Below are positions 22,884 through 32,379 of a DNA stretch of 34,583 nucleotides, piece by piece. Origin of the DNA: Clostridium prolinivorans (lineage in GTDB: Bacteria > Bacillota > Clostridia > Clostridiales > Clostridiaceae). Below the pieces are notes generated by a model. That model was given only the letters and a program-made list of their open reading frames with translations, searched no databases and was not told the origin of the DNA. Location: positions 1 to 34,583 of the forward strand of contig NZ_RJWG01000018.1 in the NCBI RefSeq assembly GCF_004011155.1. Direction: 5' to 3'. A program made the position numbers and the translations under genes. Positions within the stretch are counted from its first letter, which is position 1; every line of letters starts with the position of its first letter.

Positions 22884-23888
22884 ATGTCAATGGAAACATC
22901 AATGGTAAAAAAAGATAAAAAAATATTTAATAGTATATTAAATAATATGCTTCAATTTTTTAAAGAAAATATGGGTATACTTATTGGATTTATTGCTTTA
23001 TGTATATTACTTTCTTTTATGTCTCCCGTATTTCTTACACAAAAGAATATTATGAATGTTCTTAGACAGATTTCTACAAATCTTTATCTTGCTTGTGCAA
23101 TGACAATGATAATTATATTAGGAGGAATAGACTTATCTGTTGGTTCTACAATTGCTTTATCTGGAGTTGTTACTGGAGGGTTAATAGCATTTAATGGACT
23201 TCCAGTTCCAGTTGCAGTTTTAGGGGGACTAGGGATAGGGCTGATTGTAGGTTCTTTTAATGGACTTGCTATTGCAAAGACAAGTATTCCTCCGTTTATT
23301 GTAACTTTAGCTACAATGAATATAGTTCGTGGCGCAGCTTATGTTTATACTGGTGGAAAGCCAATACGTGTTATGTCAGAGCAATTTAATTTTATTGGGG
23401 CAGGTTATGTAGCTGATACAATCCCTACTCCTGTAATTTATCTTATTGTTATTTTAGTTGTATCTACATTAATAATGAATAAGTCAAAGTTAGGAAGATA
23501 CATATATGCTGTAGGAGGGAACAGGCAAGCAGCAAAATTTTCAGGGTTAAAGATTGAGAAGATACTTTTCTTTCCTTATGCATTTAGCGGGCTTATGGCT
23601 GCGGTTGCAGGAATAGTGTTAGCATCACGTATGTTCTCTGGTCAGCCAACAGCAGGAGATGGAGCTGAAATGGATGCTATAGCTGCTGTTGTTCTTGGAG
23701 GTACAAGCATGAGCGGAGGTTCAGGAAAAATAGGAGGAACTGTAATAGGAGCGTTAGTTATAGGTGTATTGAGTAACGGACTTAATTTAATGAATATAAA
23801 TTCATTTTGGCAATATATAGTAAAGGGGATTGTAATTTTAATTGCTGTATATGTAGATGCTATTAAAAAGAAAAAATCAAAATTGTAA
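22884..23888 (+). CDS. Sugar ABC transporter permease (RbsC-like)
   Basis: This 334-residue membrane protein of the BPD_transp_2 (PF02653) family has about 8-10 helices. Typical RbsC features are seen: ...MTMIIILGGIDLSVGS..., ...PPFIVTLATMNIVRG, ...GGNRQAAKFSGL and ...AAVVLGGTSMSGGSGKIGGT. It works as a homodimer with the double ATPase. The ATG at 22884 is one base after the ATPase stop and follows AGGAGG. A longer in-frame reading from 22833 lies inside the ATPase gene and is unlikely. The kinase gene follows 20 bp later. Confidence 0.93.
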   Translation: MSMETSMVKKDKKIFNSILNNMLQFFKENMGILIGFIALCILLSFMSPVFLTQKNIMNVLRQISTNLYLACAMTMIIILGGIDLSVGSTIALSGVVTGGLIAFNGLPVPVAVLGGLGIGLIVGSFNGLAIAKTSIPPFIVTLATMNIVRGAAYVYTGGKPIRVMSEQFNFIGAGYVADTIPTPVIYLIVILVVSTLIMNKSKLGRYIYAVGGNRQAAKFSGLKIEKILFFPYAFSGLMAAVAGIVLASRMFSGQPTAGDGAEMDAIAAVVLGGTSMSGGSGKIGGTVIGALVIGVLSNGLNLMNINSFWQYIVKGIVILIAVYVDAIKKKKSKL

Positions 23889-23908
23889 ATAGGGGCGGAG
23901 AGCAAAAT

Positions 23909-24928
23909 ATGGGAAATGGAATTGCTGTAGCTGGTAATATGACAGTTGATCAACTTAAAAAAATTGATATTTATCCAGAACAGTCAAAATTAACTACTAT
24001 TAGGGAAATTAGCTGTTCTTTAGGAGGAGCTGTATGTAATTGCCTTATAGATTTAGCAAAAATAGATTCTAATATACCACTTAAGGCTATAAGCATAATA
24101 GGAAATGACGATATGGGGGACTATATTTTAAATACTGTTGGTCAATATAAAAATATTGATTTATCAAGAGTTATTAGAGAGGGCCGATCTTCATTTACGG
24201 ATGTTATGGCTGATGAAACAAATAAAACTCGTACTTTTTTCTTTTTTAGGGGCTCAAGTAGTAAATTTTCAGATAAATATATTGATTTAGATAATATTGA
24301 TGCAGATATACTTCATATAGGATATATATTATTGCTAGATGGTATGGATGCTAAAGATGAGAAATATGGAACTGTTATGGCAAAAGTTCTTTGCAAGGCA
24401 AAAGAGAGAGGAATAAAAACATCCATTGATGTAGTAAGTGAAGAAAGTAATAGATATAGCAAATTAGTCCCGCCAAGTCTTAAATATACGGATTATTGTA
24501 TTCTTAATGAAATTGAAGCAGGAAAAACTGTTGGAATATCACTTCGATCAAATAATGGCAAATTAATAGCAGAAAACATAAAAGAAGTTTTAAGAAAAAT
24601 TCGTGATATGGGAGTTAGTAGATGGATTATAATTCATGCTCCTGAATCTAGTTTTGGTTTAGATGAAAATAATAATTATTATACAGTACCTTCTTTAAAG
24701 CTTCCTAAAGATTTTATAAAGGGTACTGTTGGAGCAGGAGACGCTTTTGTTTCTGGAGTTTTGTATTCTGCTTATAAAGGTTATACTATGGAAAAAGCAA
24801 TGGAAATAGGAGCAGCAGCTGCTGCTTGGTCTTTGTCAGAGGCAGATAGTGTATCAGGAATGAAACCTTTTAAAGATGTAATTGAATTATACGAAAGAAT
24901 GCCTAAACAGACTGAAATTTTTATATAG
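23909..24928 (+). CDS. PfkB family carbohydrate kinase
   Basis: This 339-residue sugar kinase of the ribokinase/PfkB superfamily has the N-terminal substrate-binding Gly pair (SLGGAV, about 38-42). The C-terminal PfkB signature GTVGAGDAFVSG has catalytic base D278 and the anion hole GAG. It is ATP-dependent and cytosolic. In this operon it should phosphorylate the ketose produced by the isomerase gene (25859-26401), or the imported sugar itself, before aldol cleavage. Kinases of this family can act at O-1 or O-6. A single kinase with an aldolase favours a ketose-1-phosphate route (inference). A ribosome site GGGGCGGAG lies before the ATG. Confidence 0.9.
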   Translation: MGNGIAVAGNMTVDQLKKIDIYPEQSKLTTIREISCSLGGAVCNCLIDLAKIDSNIPLKAISIIGNDDMGDYILNTVGQYKNIDLSRVIREGRSSFTDVMADETNKTRTFFFFRGSSSKFSDKYIDLDNIDADILHIGYILLLDGMDAKDEKYGTVMAKVLCKAKERGIKTSIDVVSEESNRYSKLVPPSLKYTDYCILNEIEAGKTVGISLRSNNGKLIAENIKEVLRKIRDMGVSRWIIIHAPESSFGLDENNNYYTVPSLKLPKDFIKGTVGAGDAFVSGVLYSAYKGYTMEKAMEIGAAAAAWSLSEADSVSGMKPFKDVIELYERMPKQTEIFI

Positions 24929-24987
24929 TAAAAATTTTATAAAATTATAGATATTATATTTATATACAATACAAGGGGGGAATTTAT

Positions 24988-26401
<1,414 letters not shown>

Positions 26402-26421
26402 TAATAATTAGGGGAAAGTAT

Positions 26422-26490
26422 AAAAAGAATCTGTCTTAAAATAAATAGATGCATAATCTGTATTTTAATATTTTAAGATAGACTCTTTTT
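26422..26490 (+). terminator. Terminator of the sugar operon (also near the end of the minus-strand HTH gene)
   Basis: A 22-base arm beginning AAAAAGAATCTGTC (26422-26443) pairs with 26469-26490 with one mismatch and one G-T pair, followed by T residues. It lies between convergent genes. Confidence 0.8.
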
Positions 26491-26505
26491 TGTTAATTTA
26501 AATTT

Positions 26506-26892
26506 TTATAATCTATTATTAATTAATACACTTCTTATTTTATCTTTTATATATAAGTTATTATAGGCCATATCTATTGGGAATTTACATTTATTAATTA
26601 TAGAAATAAATGTTAAAGATTTACCTTGCTTTATTAAGCTTTTACAAGCTTTATCTATTTTTTTATTTATAACTTGAATTTCTTTATAATATTTAATCTG
26701 TTTTAATATATAATTTCTAAGCTCAGGATATCTTCTTACAACAAAATTTGTTACTCCAGATTTTTCAGCAACAAGAGCAAAGACTATTCTTTCATTTTTA
26801 CTAATCATATCTTCAATTGCAGAGTCAATATCATTTTCATATTCTTCCATAGTTTTATAAAAAAGACTATTGTTATTTAATGCATTTTCCAT
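26506..26892 (-). CDS. Small protein with duplicated helix-turn-helix-like unit (DUF6262/TnpC-like resemblance)
   Basis: This 128-residue soluble protein is made of two ungapped repeats of about 42 residues, 57 residues apart (21-62 and 78-119). Both read x-I-D-x-A-x4-I-x7-F..., and the first holds ERIVFALVAEKSGVTNFVVR, a plausible HTH helix pair followed by YPELR. The first repeat resembles the N-terminal HTH of Tn554 TnpC-like/DUF6262 proteins. It is likely a DNA-binding protein, but the targets are unknown; control of the adjacent sugar operon is only a guess. The ATG at 26892 is preferred because GGGTGG is 6 bases upstream; an ATG at 26898 would abut that site. Confidence 0.7.
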   Translation of the reverse strand: MENALNNNSLFYKTMEEYENDIDSAIEDMISKNERIVFALVAEKSGVTNFVVRRYPELRNYILKQIKYYKEIQVINKKIDKACKSLIKQGKSLTFISIINKCKFPIDMAYNNLYIKDKIRSVLINNRL

Positions 26893-26927
26893 AGTCATCC
26901 ACCCTTAATTATTAATTTTATGTTTCC

Positions 26928-26956
26928 ATTATATAACAACATTCGACAGTTGTAAA
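26928..26956 (-). promoter_or_regulatory. Promoter with internal inverted repeat ahead of the HTH-like gene
   Basis: On the minus strand -35 TTTACA (26951-26956), 17 bp, then -10 TATAAT (26928-26933). Between them ACAAC-N8-GTTGT (26936-26953) forms an inverted repeat, well placed for an autoregulatory operator. Confidence 0.6.
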
Positions 26957-27114
26957 TGAAAATAATAACGAAATTATGAATTTATATTCCTTTTATGACA
27001 TAATTTAAATATATAGAAGAACTTTTTAATATAACAAAAATATTCTTTAATGGTATTTTGTGATATAATATTTTAGGTATTTATTAGGTATTTATATTGA
27101 AAAGGGGATAGTTT

Positions 27115-28611
27115 ATGTTGAAGAACTTTTTTAATATTTTTCTTCGTTATGCTATAATGTTTGTACTTATTTTATGTTTTGCATTTTCTTTTATATATAT
27201 TTTATTTAATATATATTCAATGAAGCATAAAGTTATTGGTATATTTATAATTTTAATTTGCTTAGGTATTATATATTTTTATAAAAAATATAAGAATAAT
27301 ATTAAATATAAATTAAAAAATATAAACAATAAAAAATTATTATTATATATAGTTATAACTGCGTTTGTTTTAAGATTTTTATGGATAATTATAGTGCCGA
27401 CAAAACCTATATCAGACTTTAAAGTAATGTACGAATATGCTAAGGAAGCAGCACAAGGGAATTATTATGGCTTTCATGATTATGCTTATTTTGCAAGGTT
27501 TACACATGACATTATAACAGTTTTATATTTTTCGTTATTTTATAAAATGATGGACAACCCTCTTTTTATTGTTAAATTTTGTAATGTAATTTGTCAAACT
27601 GCAGCAGTTTATGCTATGTATCTTACTGTAAGGGAAATTTTAAATGAGGAAAGAGCACTTATAAGTGCTTTTATACTTGCATTTTTCCCTCCATTTATAA
27701 TGTATACTTCACAAACTATGTCAGAAAACATGGCAGTTCCACTATATATTTTTAGCGTTTATTTTTTTATAGCTGCAATAAAAGGAAGAAAAAACAATGC
27801 TTATTTTATTTTAAGTGGGGCATTTTTATCTTTCGCTAATATGTTTAGAATGGTAGGAGCTGTATTTGTTATAGCTTATATTATGTATAATATTATATAT
27901 ATAGGACTTAAGGGAGGAATAAAAAATTCAATTTTATTGATAATAGGTTTTGCAGTCCCTTTTTATTTAGTAAGTCAATCATTATTAAATGCTAATATAA
28001 CTGAAACACATCTTTGGAATCCTAAAGAACCTTCTATTACATCTATATTAAAGGGAACTAATATTGAGCACCATGGAATGTATAATGAAGAAGATGCCAA
28101 TATTCCTATAAAATTAAATCATGATCCACAAAAGATAAAAGAAGTTTCAAAAGAAATAATAATAAAAAGGTTAACTACAACACCTAAGCCAAAACTTATA
28201 TTCCATTATATAAAAAAAATTGCTATGCAATGGGGTATGGGAGATTTTAGAGCTTTTGTATGGACAACTGATGAAGTATTTGGAAAAAACATATTTAAAA
28301 ATATAATTCATGAAGTTTCTATTTTTACTCAAATTATTTATATAACTATTTTAATTAGAATTTTTAGTGCATTAAAAAATAATGATTATATGGAAATAAA
28401 AGAGATGAATTTCTTTTACATACTATTTGGCGGCTTTGTACTATTATTTTTAATAACAGAATTTCAAGAAAGATATGCATTTATAATTTCATGGATTTTT
28501 GTTATATTTACAACAAGAACAAGTAATTTAAATAGGAGGAAACATGCTTCAATTTATAAAGTTCTCAATGGTAGGAATATTAAACACGGTTATAACAATA
28601 ATATCTTATAA
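27115..28611 (+). CDS. Polytopic GT-C type glycosyltransferase (PMT/ArnT-like membrane protein)
   Basis: This 498-residue membrane protein has about 11-12 helices and the GT39/GT-C layout. An acidic residue lies in the first extracytoplasmic loop (PTKPISDFKVMYEYA, D about 100), a long loop with ...DYAYFARFTHD follows, and later segments include ...PPFIMYTSQTMSEN. It would use a polyprenyl-phosphate sugar as donor outside the membrane. The next two genes encode a GtrA flippase-like and a GtrB polyprenyl-phosphate glycosyltransferase, forming a classic three-gene cassette. The last about 23 residues overlap the gtrA gene by 68 bp in another frame and look non-native (RRKHASIYKVLNGRN...), so the stop may have been lost. 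The ATG at 27115 follows AAAAGGGG. Confidence 0.78.
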   Translation: MLKNFFNIFLRYAIMFVLILCFAFSFIYILFNIYSMKHKVIGIFIILICLGIIYFYKKYKNNIKYKLKNINNKKLLLYIVITAFVLRFLWIIIVPTKPISDFKVMYEYAKEAAQGNYYGFHDYAYFARFTHDIITVLYFSLFYKMMDNPLFIVKFCNVICQTAAVYAMYLTVREILNEERALISAFILAFFPPFIMYTSQTMSENMAVPLYIFSVYFFIAAIKGRKNNAYFILSGAFLSFANMFRMVGAVFVIAYIMYNIIYIGLKGGIKNSILLIIGFAVPFYLVSQSLLNANITETHLWNPKEPSITSILKGTNIEHHGMYNEEDANIPIKLNHDPQKIKEVSKEIIIKRLTTTPKPKLIFHYIKKIAMQWGMGDFRAFVWTTDEVFGKNIFKNIIHEVSIFTQIIYITILIRIFSALKNNDYMEIKEMNFFYILFGGFVLLFLITEFQERYAFIISWIFVIFTTRTSNLNRRKHASIYKVLNGRNIKHGYNNNIL

Positions 28612-28921
28612 TATATTAACTTTTACAGGAATTAACTATATTTTATCTAATACTATAGCTTACATACTGGGAATGATTAATAGTTATTTTTGGAATAAAA
28701 CTTGGGTTTTTTCATCAAAAGATAAAGATATTAATTTGGTTATAAAATTTATTATAGTAAATTTTATAACTCTTGTTTTAAATAATTATATACTTCATGT
28801 ATTTGTATCTAATTTTAAATTTAATAAATCAATTTCTCAAATACCTGCTATTATTTGTGGAATGGTAGTAAATTTTGTTTTAAATAAAATATGGACATTT
28901 AAAGATAAAGGAGGAAAATAG
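28544..28921 (+). CDS. GtrA family membrane protein
   Basis: This 125-residue protein has four membrane helices and the GtrA/DPMS-type pattern: FIKFSMVGILNT at the N-terminus, NSYFWNKTWVF in the middle, and ...NFVLNKIWTFK at the end. GtrA-like proteins are thought to flip polyprenyl-phosphate sugars across the cytoplasmic membrane. It lies between the GT-C gene (68-bp overlap) and the GtrB gene (1-bp gap). The AGGAGGAAAC ribosome site for this ATG lies within the upstream gene, supporting this start. Confidence 0.9.
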   Translation: MLQFIKFSMVGILNTVITIISYNILTFTGINYILSNTIAYILGMINSYFWNKTWVFSSKDKDINLVIKFIIVNFITLVLNNYILHVFVSNFKFNKSISQIPAIICGMVVNFVLNKIWTFKDKGGK

Positions 28922-28922
28922 A

Positions 28923-29855
28923 ATGGCAGATTTTTTTCTATCTGTAGTAATACCTATGTATTATGAAGAAGGTGTAGTAGAAGAATGCTATAAAAGACTT
29001 ACTAATGTAATGAGCGAAAATAATTATGATTATGAACTTATATTTGTAAATGACGGAAGTAAAGATAGAACATTAGATATATTAAAAGAAATTGCATCTA
29101 AAGATAAAAGAGCAAAAATTATTAATTTTTCTAGAAATTTTGGCCATCAGGCAGCAGTTAGTGCAGGGGTAAAAGCAGCTTTAGGAGATGCTATTGTAAT
29201 AATAGATGCTGATCTTCAAGATCCACCAGAACTTATTAAAGATATGGTAGCTTTATGGAAGCAAGGATATGAAGTTGTTTATGCAAAAAGAAAGAAGAGA
29301 AAAGGAGAAACTTTTTTTAAATTGATAACTGCAAAGTACTTTTATAAATTTTTAAATGCTATGTCTGATATAGATATTCCAAAAGATACAGGGGATTTTA
29401 GACTTATTGATAAAAGTGTTGCTTGTGTGTTTAATTCTATGACTGAAAAGAATCGTTTTATAAGAGGAATGATATCTTGGATAGGATTTAATCAAATAGC
29501 TATAGAATATGTAAGAGATGAACGATTTGCAGGTGAAACTAAATATCCATTAAAAAAGATGATAAAATTTGCTAAAGATGGTATTATAGCTTTTTCTTCA
29601 AAACCTCTTAAAATAATAACTTCTTTTGGATTTTTTTCAGTAATTTTATCTTTTATAATTCTTATTTATTCAATTGTAAGTAAAATATTTCAAAATGATA
29701 TAGCAAAAGGCTGGACTTCTCTTATGGTTGCAATAACTTTTTTCTCTGGGGTACAAATGCTTTCTCTTGGAATAGTAGGAGAATATATTGCTAGAATTTA
29801 TGATGAAATAAAAGGAAGACCTCTTTATATAATTAAAGATAAAATAAATTTTTAA
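28923..29855 (+). CDS. GT2 glycosyltransferase, GtrB/DPM1-like (polyprenyl-phosphate sugar synthase)
   Basis: This 310-residue protein has an N-terminal GT-A domain: SVVIPMYYEE, LIFVNDGSKDRT, FSRNFGHQAAVSAG and the DxD-type DADLQDPPE around residues 94-102. A cytosolic middle with ...DTGDFRLIDK and ...RFAGETKYPLKKM follows, then two C-terminal membrane helices (about 230-290). It transfers a sugar from a nucleotide donor to undecaprenyl phosphate on the inner face. With GtrA and the GT-C protein it would decorate a surface polymer or glycan. The ATG lies one base after the gtrA stop. The sugar and the acceptor are not determinable. Confidence 0.92.
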   Translation: MADFFLSVVIPMYYEEGVVEECYKRLTNVMSENNYDYELIFVNDGSKDRTLDILKEIASKDKRAKIINFSRNFGHQAAVSAGVKAALGDAIVIIDADLQDPPELIKDMVALWKQGYEVVYAKRKKRKGETFFKLITAKYFYKFLNAMSDIDIPKDTGDFRLIDKSVACVFNSMTEKNRFIRGMISWIGFNQIAIEYVRDERFAGETKYPLKKMIKFAKDGIIAFSSKPLKIITSFGFFSVILSFIILIYSIVSKIFQNDIAKGWTSLMVAITFFSGVQMLSLGIVGEYIARIYDEIKGRPLYIIKDKINF

Positions 29856-29920
29856 GGTATTATAAAAACATATAAATTAAATGGATTAGTAAAAACTAAT
29901 ATTATTTAGATGCGTAAAGT

Positions 29921-29955
29921 AAAGCCATACATAAAAAATTTTTATGTATGGCTTT
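29921..29955. terminator. Bidirectional terminator between the gtr cassette and the MATE gene
   Basis: AAAGCCATACATAAAAA (29921-29937) is exactly complementary to TTTTTATGTATGGCTTT (29939-29955), followed by T-rich sequence, between convergent genes. Confidence 0.8.
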
Positions 29956-30019
29956 TAAGTTTTTGAATTTATTTAATGAATTTACGTAAATTTTATGTAT
30001 TATATTTATAATTTACAAT

Positions 30020-31387
30020 TTATTTTGTTTTTAAAGTTAAGTTATTAATCCATTTTTTAGATAAAATTCTTGGAAGACCAAATATAATTTTAAATACTTC
30101 TTCAAGGCTTACAAGGGCTAAAACCCAGTATACTGGAAGTTTCCATACAAGTCCTCCTAAAAAAGCAAGGGGTACACCTATAAGCCATACTCCTCCTGTA
30201 TCTAAAAATAAGCAAAATTTAGTATCTCCACCGCTTCTTAGTATTCCAACAACAGATAAATAATTAAAACATTTTGCCCAAAGAAAAGCTGAAAAAACTG
30301 TAAGATTTTTACGTGCAAATTCATAAACTTCGGCTGAAACATTGTATGGAGAAAGAATCCATTTTGAAGATAAAAATACTATAAATCCTACAATAAGTGC
30401 AATTGAAGGACCTAAAGTTATAAAACGTTTTGCATAAATAAATGCATCTTCTTCATTTTTCTCACCTATTTTGGTTCCTATCATAACTGCACAAGCATTA
30501 CCAATTCCCATAAATATTACCCAAGCAATATTTTCTATAGTTCCAGATATATTGGTAGAAGCAATAACATTTGTACCCATTCTTGCATAAACAAAAGAAT
30601 ATAAAGTTACACCTAATGCCCAAATGGATTCATTTAAAATAACAGGTATAGTAACTTTAAAAAAGTTTTTTACAAATGAAATTGATAAATCTATCATTTC
30701 ATTTATTTTAGCTGCAATTGCATAATTATTTTTATAAGTTACATATAAAATTAAAGTCATTTCTACAATTCGAGCAATTACAGTAGCTATTGCTGCACCA
30801 CGTACTTCAAGTCGTGGAAATCCAAATTTCCCATAAATAAGAACGTAGTTAAAAAATGTATTTGTACAAAGAGATATAGCACTTACTACCATAGGAGTTT
30901 TTGCCTCACCAGTACTTCTTAAGGCAAAAGAATAAGAAAACGAAATTGAAGTTATTATATAACTAAATGCTATTATTTTTAAATACTGACTCCCAAGTAT
31001 AATTACATCTTTATCTTTAGAAAAAATACCAAGTATTTGTTTAGGAAATATAAAACCTCCTATAGTAAAAATCATAGAAGCTATTCCGCCACTTATCAAA
31101 CAAACTCCAAGAACTCTTCGTATATTTTTTACATCTTTATTTCCCCAATATTGAGCTGTAAATATAGAAGAACCACTAGATATTCCAAATAAAAGTAGAT
31201 TTAAAAGAAAAAAATATTGATTTGCAAGTCCTACACTTGCTATAGCTTTTTCTCCAAGCTTTCCAATCATTATAGTATCTACTAGATTAAGAGATGATGA
31301 TATAAAGTTTTGAAGTGCTATTGGTATAGCAAGATTTAGCATAACTTTATAAAAATGTTTATCATTTAAAAGTTTTTTAATACTCAT
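30020..31387 (-). CDS. MATE family efflux transporter
   Basis: This 455-residue membrane protein with 12 predicted helices in two matching halves is of the NorM/DinF MATE type. Helix 1 carries LAIPIALQNFISSSLNLVDTIMIGKLG, split as the family's typical start. A later ...ALRSTGEAKTPM and the second-half match ...GILRSGGDTKFC are internal repeat signatures. It would export cationic compounds or metabolites with Na+ or H+. The ATG at 31387 is preceded by GGGGGAT. A 20-bp palindrome (31472-31491) lies upstream and may hold a repressor. No repressor gene is adjacent. The substrate is unknown. Confidence 0.9.
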   Translation of the reverse strand: MSIKKLLNDKHFYKVMLNLAIPIALQNFISSSLNLVDTIMIGKLGEKAIASVGLANQYFFLLNLLLFGISSGSSIFTAQYWGNKDVKNIRRVLGVCLISGGIASMIFTIGGFIFPKQILGIFSKDKDVIILGSQYLKIIAFSYIITSISFSYSFALRSTGEAKTPMVVSAISLCTNTFFNYVLIYGKFGFPRLEVRGAAIATVIARIVEMTLILYVTYKNNYAIAAKINEMIDLSISFVKNFFKVTIPVILNESIWALGVTLYSFVYARMGTNVIASTNISGTIENIAWVIFMGIGNACAVMIGTKIGEKNEEDAFIYAKRFITLGPSIALIVGFIVFLSSKWILSPYNVSAEVYEFARKNLTVFSAFLWAKCFNYLSVVGILRSGGDTKFCLFLDTGGVWLIGVPLAFLGGLVWKLPVYWVLALVSLEEVFKIIFGLPRILSKKWINNLTLKTK

Positions 31388-31471
31388 GAAATCCCCCTAT
31401 CGTAATATAATTTAAAATATAATTAAGTTAAAAATATATTTATACTTATAATTAATATCTTATATTAAACA

Positions 31472-31491
31472 GATACAATTAACATTGTATC
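31472..31491. promoter_or_regulatory. 20-bp palindrome, operator candidate between MATE and HAD genes
   Basis: GATACAAT (31472-31479), 4 bases, ATTGTATC (31484-31491): perfect 8-bp arms in the 227-bp divergent intergenic region, about 85 bp from the MATE start and about 125 bp from the HAD start. It resembles binding sites of MarR/TetR-type dimeric repressors in form only. Confidence 0.5.
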
Positions 31492-31614
31492 ATATGTATT
31501 ATTATTTATCAAATTAATACTTTAGTATTTTTAAAATATTAATTTAATAGATTTTTAACTAAATGTATATTACAATAGTAAATGTAATAAAAATTAAAGA
31601 ATGGAGTGACATAT

Positions 31615-32274
31615 TTGCTTAAAGCTGTTATTTTTGATATGGATGGAGTAATAATTGATAGTGAACCAGATCATTTAAAGTTTGAGCAAGAATTTTTTAA
31701 AAATCTTGGCCTTGATATAAGCAAAGAAGAGCATAATAAATTTGTTGGAACAACTTCTTACTATATGTGGGAAACAATAAAAAATAAATTTAATCTTTCA
31801 CAAACTGTAGAAGAACTTGTAAAAAACGATAGAGATAACTACTATAACTATTTAATATCAGGAAATCATAATATTCAAATTATAGATGGAGTTAAAAATA
31901 TTATAGAAGATTTATATAAAAATGGTGTATTACTTGCTGTTGCATCTTCTTCACCAATAAACATAATTGAAATTATAGTAGATATGTTTAATATTAGAAA
32001 ATATTTTAATACATTAGTAACAGGTGATTATGTAGATAAAAGTAAACCTAATCCTGATATATTTTTATATGCAGCAAAGGAGCTTTGTGTGGAACCAAAA
32101 GATTGTATTGTAATTGAGGATTCTGCAAATGGAGTTTTAGCTGCAAAAAATGCTAAAATGAAATGTGTTGGATATAGAAATTTAAATTCAGGTAATCAAG
32201 ATTTATCTCCAGCTGACATTATAATAAATTCTTATGATGAAATAAATTATGATATATTAAAAAGCATTATATAA
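31615..32274 (+). CDS. HAD superfamily hydrolase, beta-phosphoglucomutase-like
   Basis: This 219-residue cytosolic HAD phosphatase/phosphoglucomutase has motif I FDMDGVIIDSEP (nucleophile D8, acid D10), a helical cap (about 15-85), motif II VASSS, motif III SKPNPD with its Lys, and motif IV IEDSANG. It likely hydrolyses or isomerises a sugar phosphate; a mutase is possible since the family includes PgmB, but the exact substrate is not readable. The TTG start at 31615 is preferred because GGAGTGA precedes it. A GTG at 31606 lies inside that site. It is convergent with the flavoprotein gene and shares its terminator. Confidence 0.88.
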   Translation: MLKAVIFDMDGVIIDSEPDHLKFEQEFFKNLGLDISKEEHNKFVGTTSYYMWETIKNKFNLSQTVEELVKNDRDNYYNYLISGNHNIQIIDGVKNIIEDLYKNGVLLAVASSSPINIIEIIVDMFNIRKYFNTLVTGDYVDKSKPNPDIFLYAAKELCVEPKDCIVIEDSANGVLAAKNAKMKCVGYRNLNSGNQDLSPADIIINSYDEINYDILKSII

Positions 32275-32329
32275 AATTTTATACATAATTTTTAATATGA
32301 TTATTTTACTATATATAATTTGAAATATA

Positions 32330-32379
32330 AAAAAGATTTAAGGCATAAAGAATATTACTTTAATGCCCTAAATCTTTTT
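32330..32379. terminator. Bidirectional terminator, overlaps the flavoprotein stop codon
   Basis: AAAAAGATTTAAGGCAT (32330-32346) pairs with ATGCCCTAAATCTTTTT (32363-32379) with a single mismatch. A T run exists on both strands. Confidence 0.8.
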
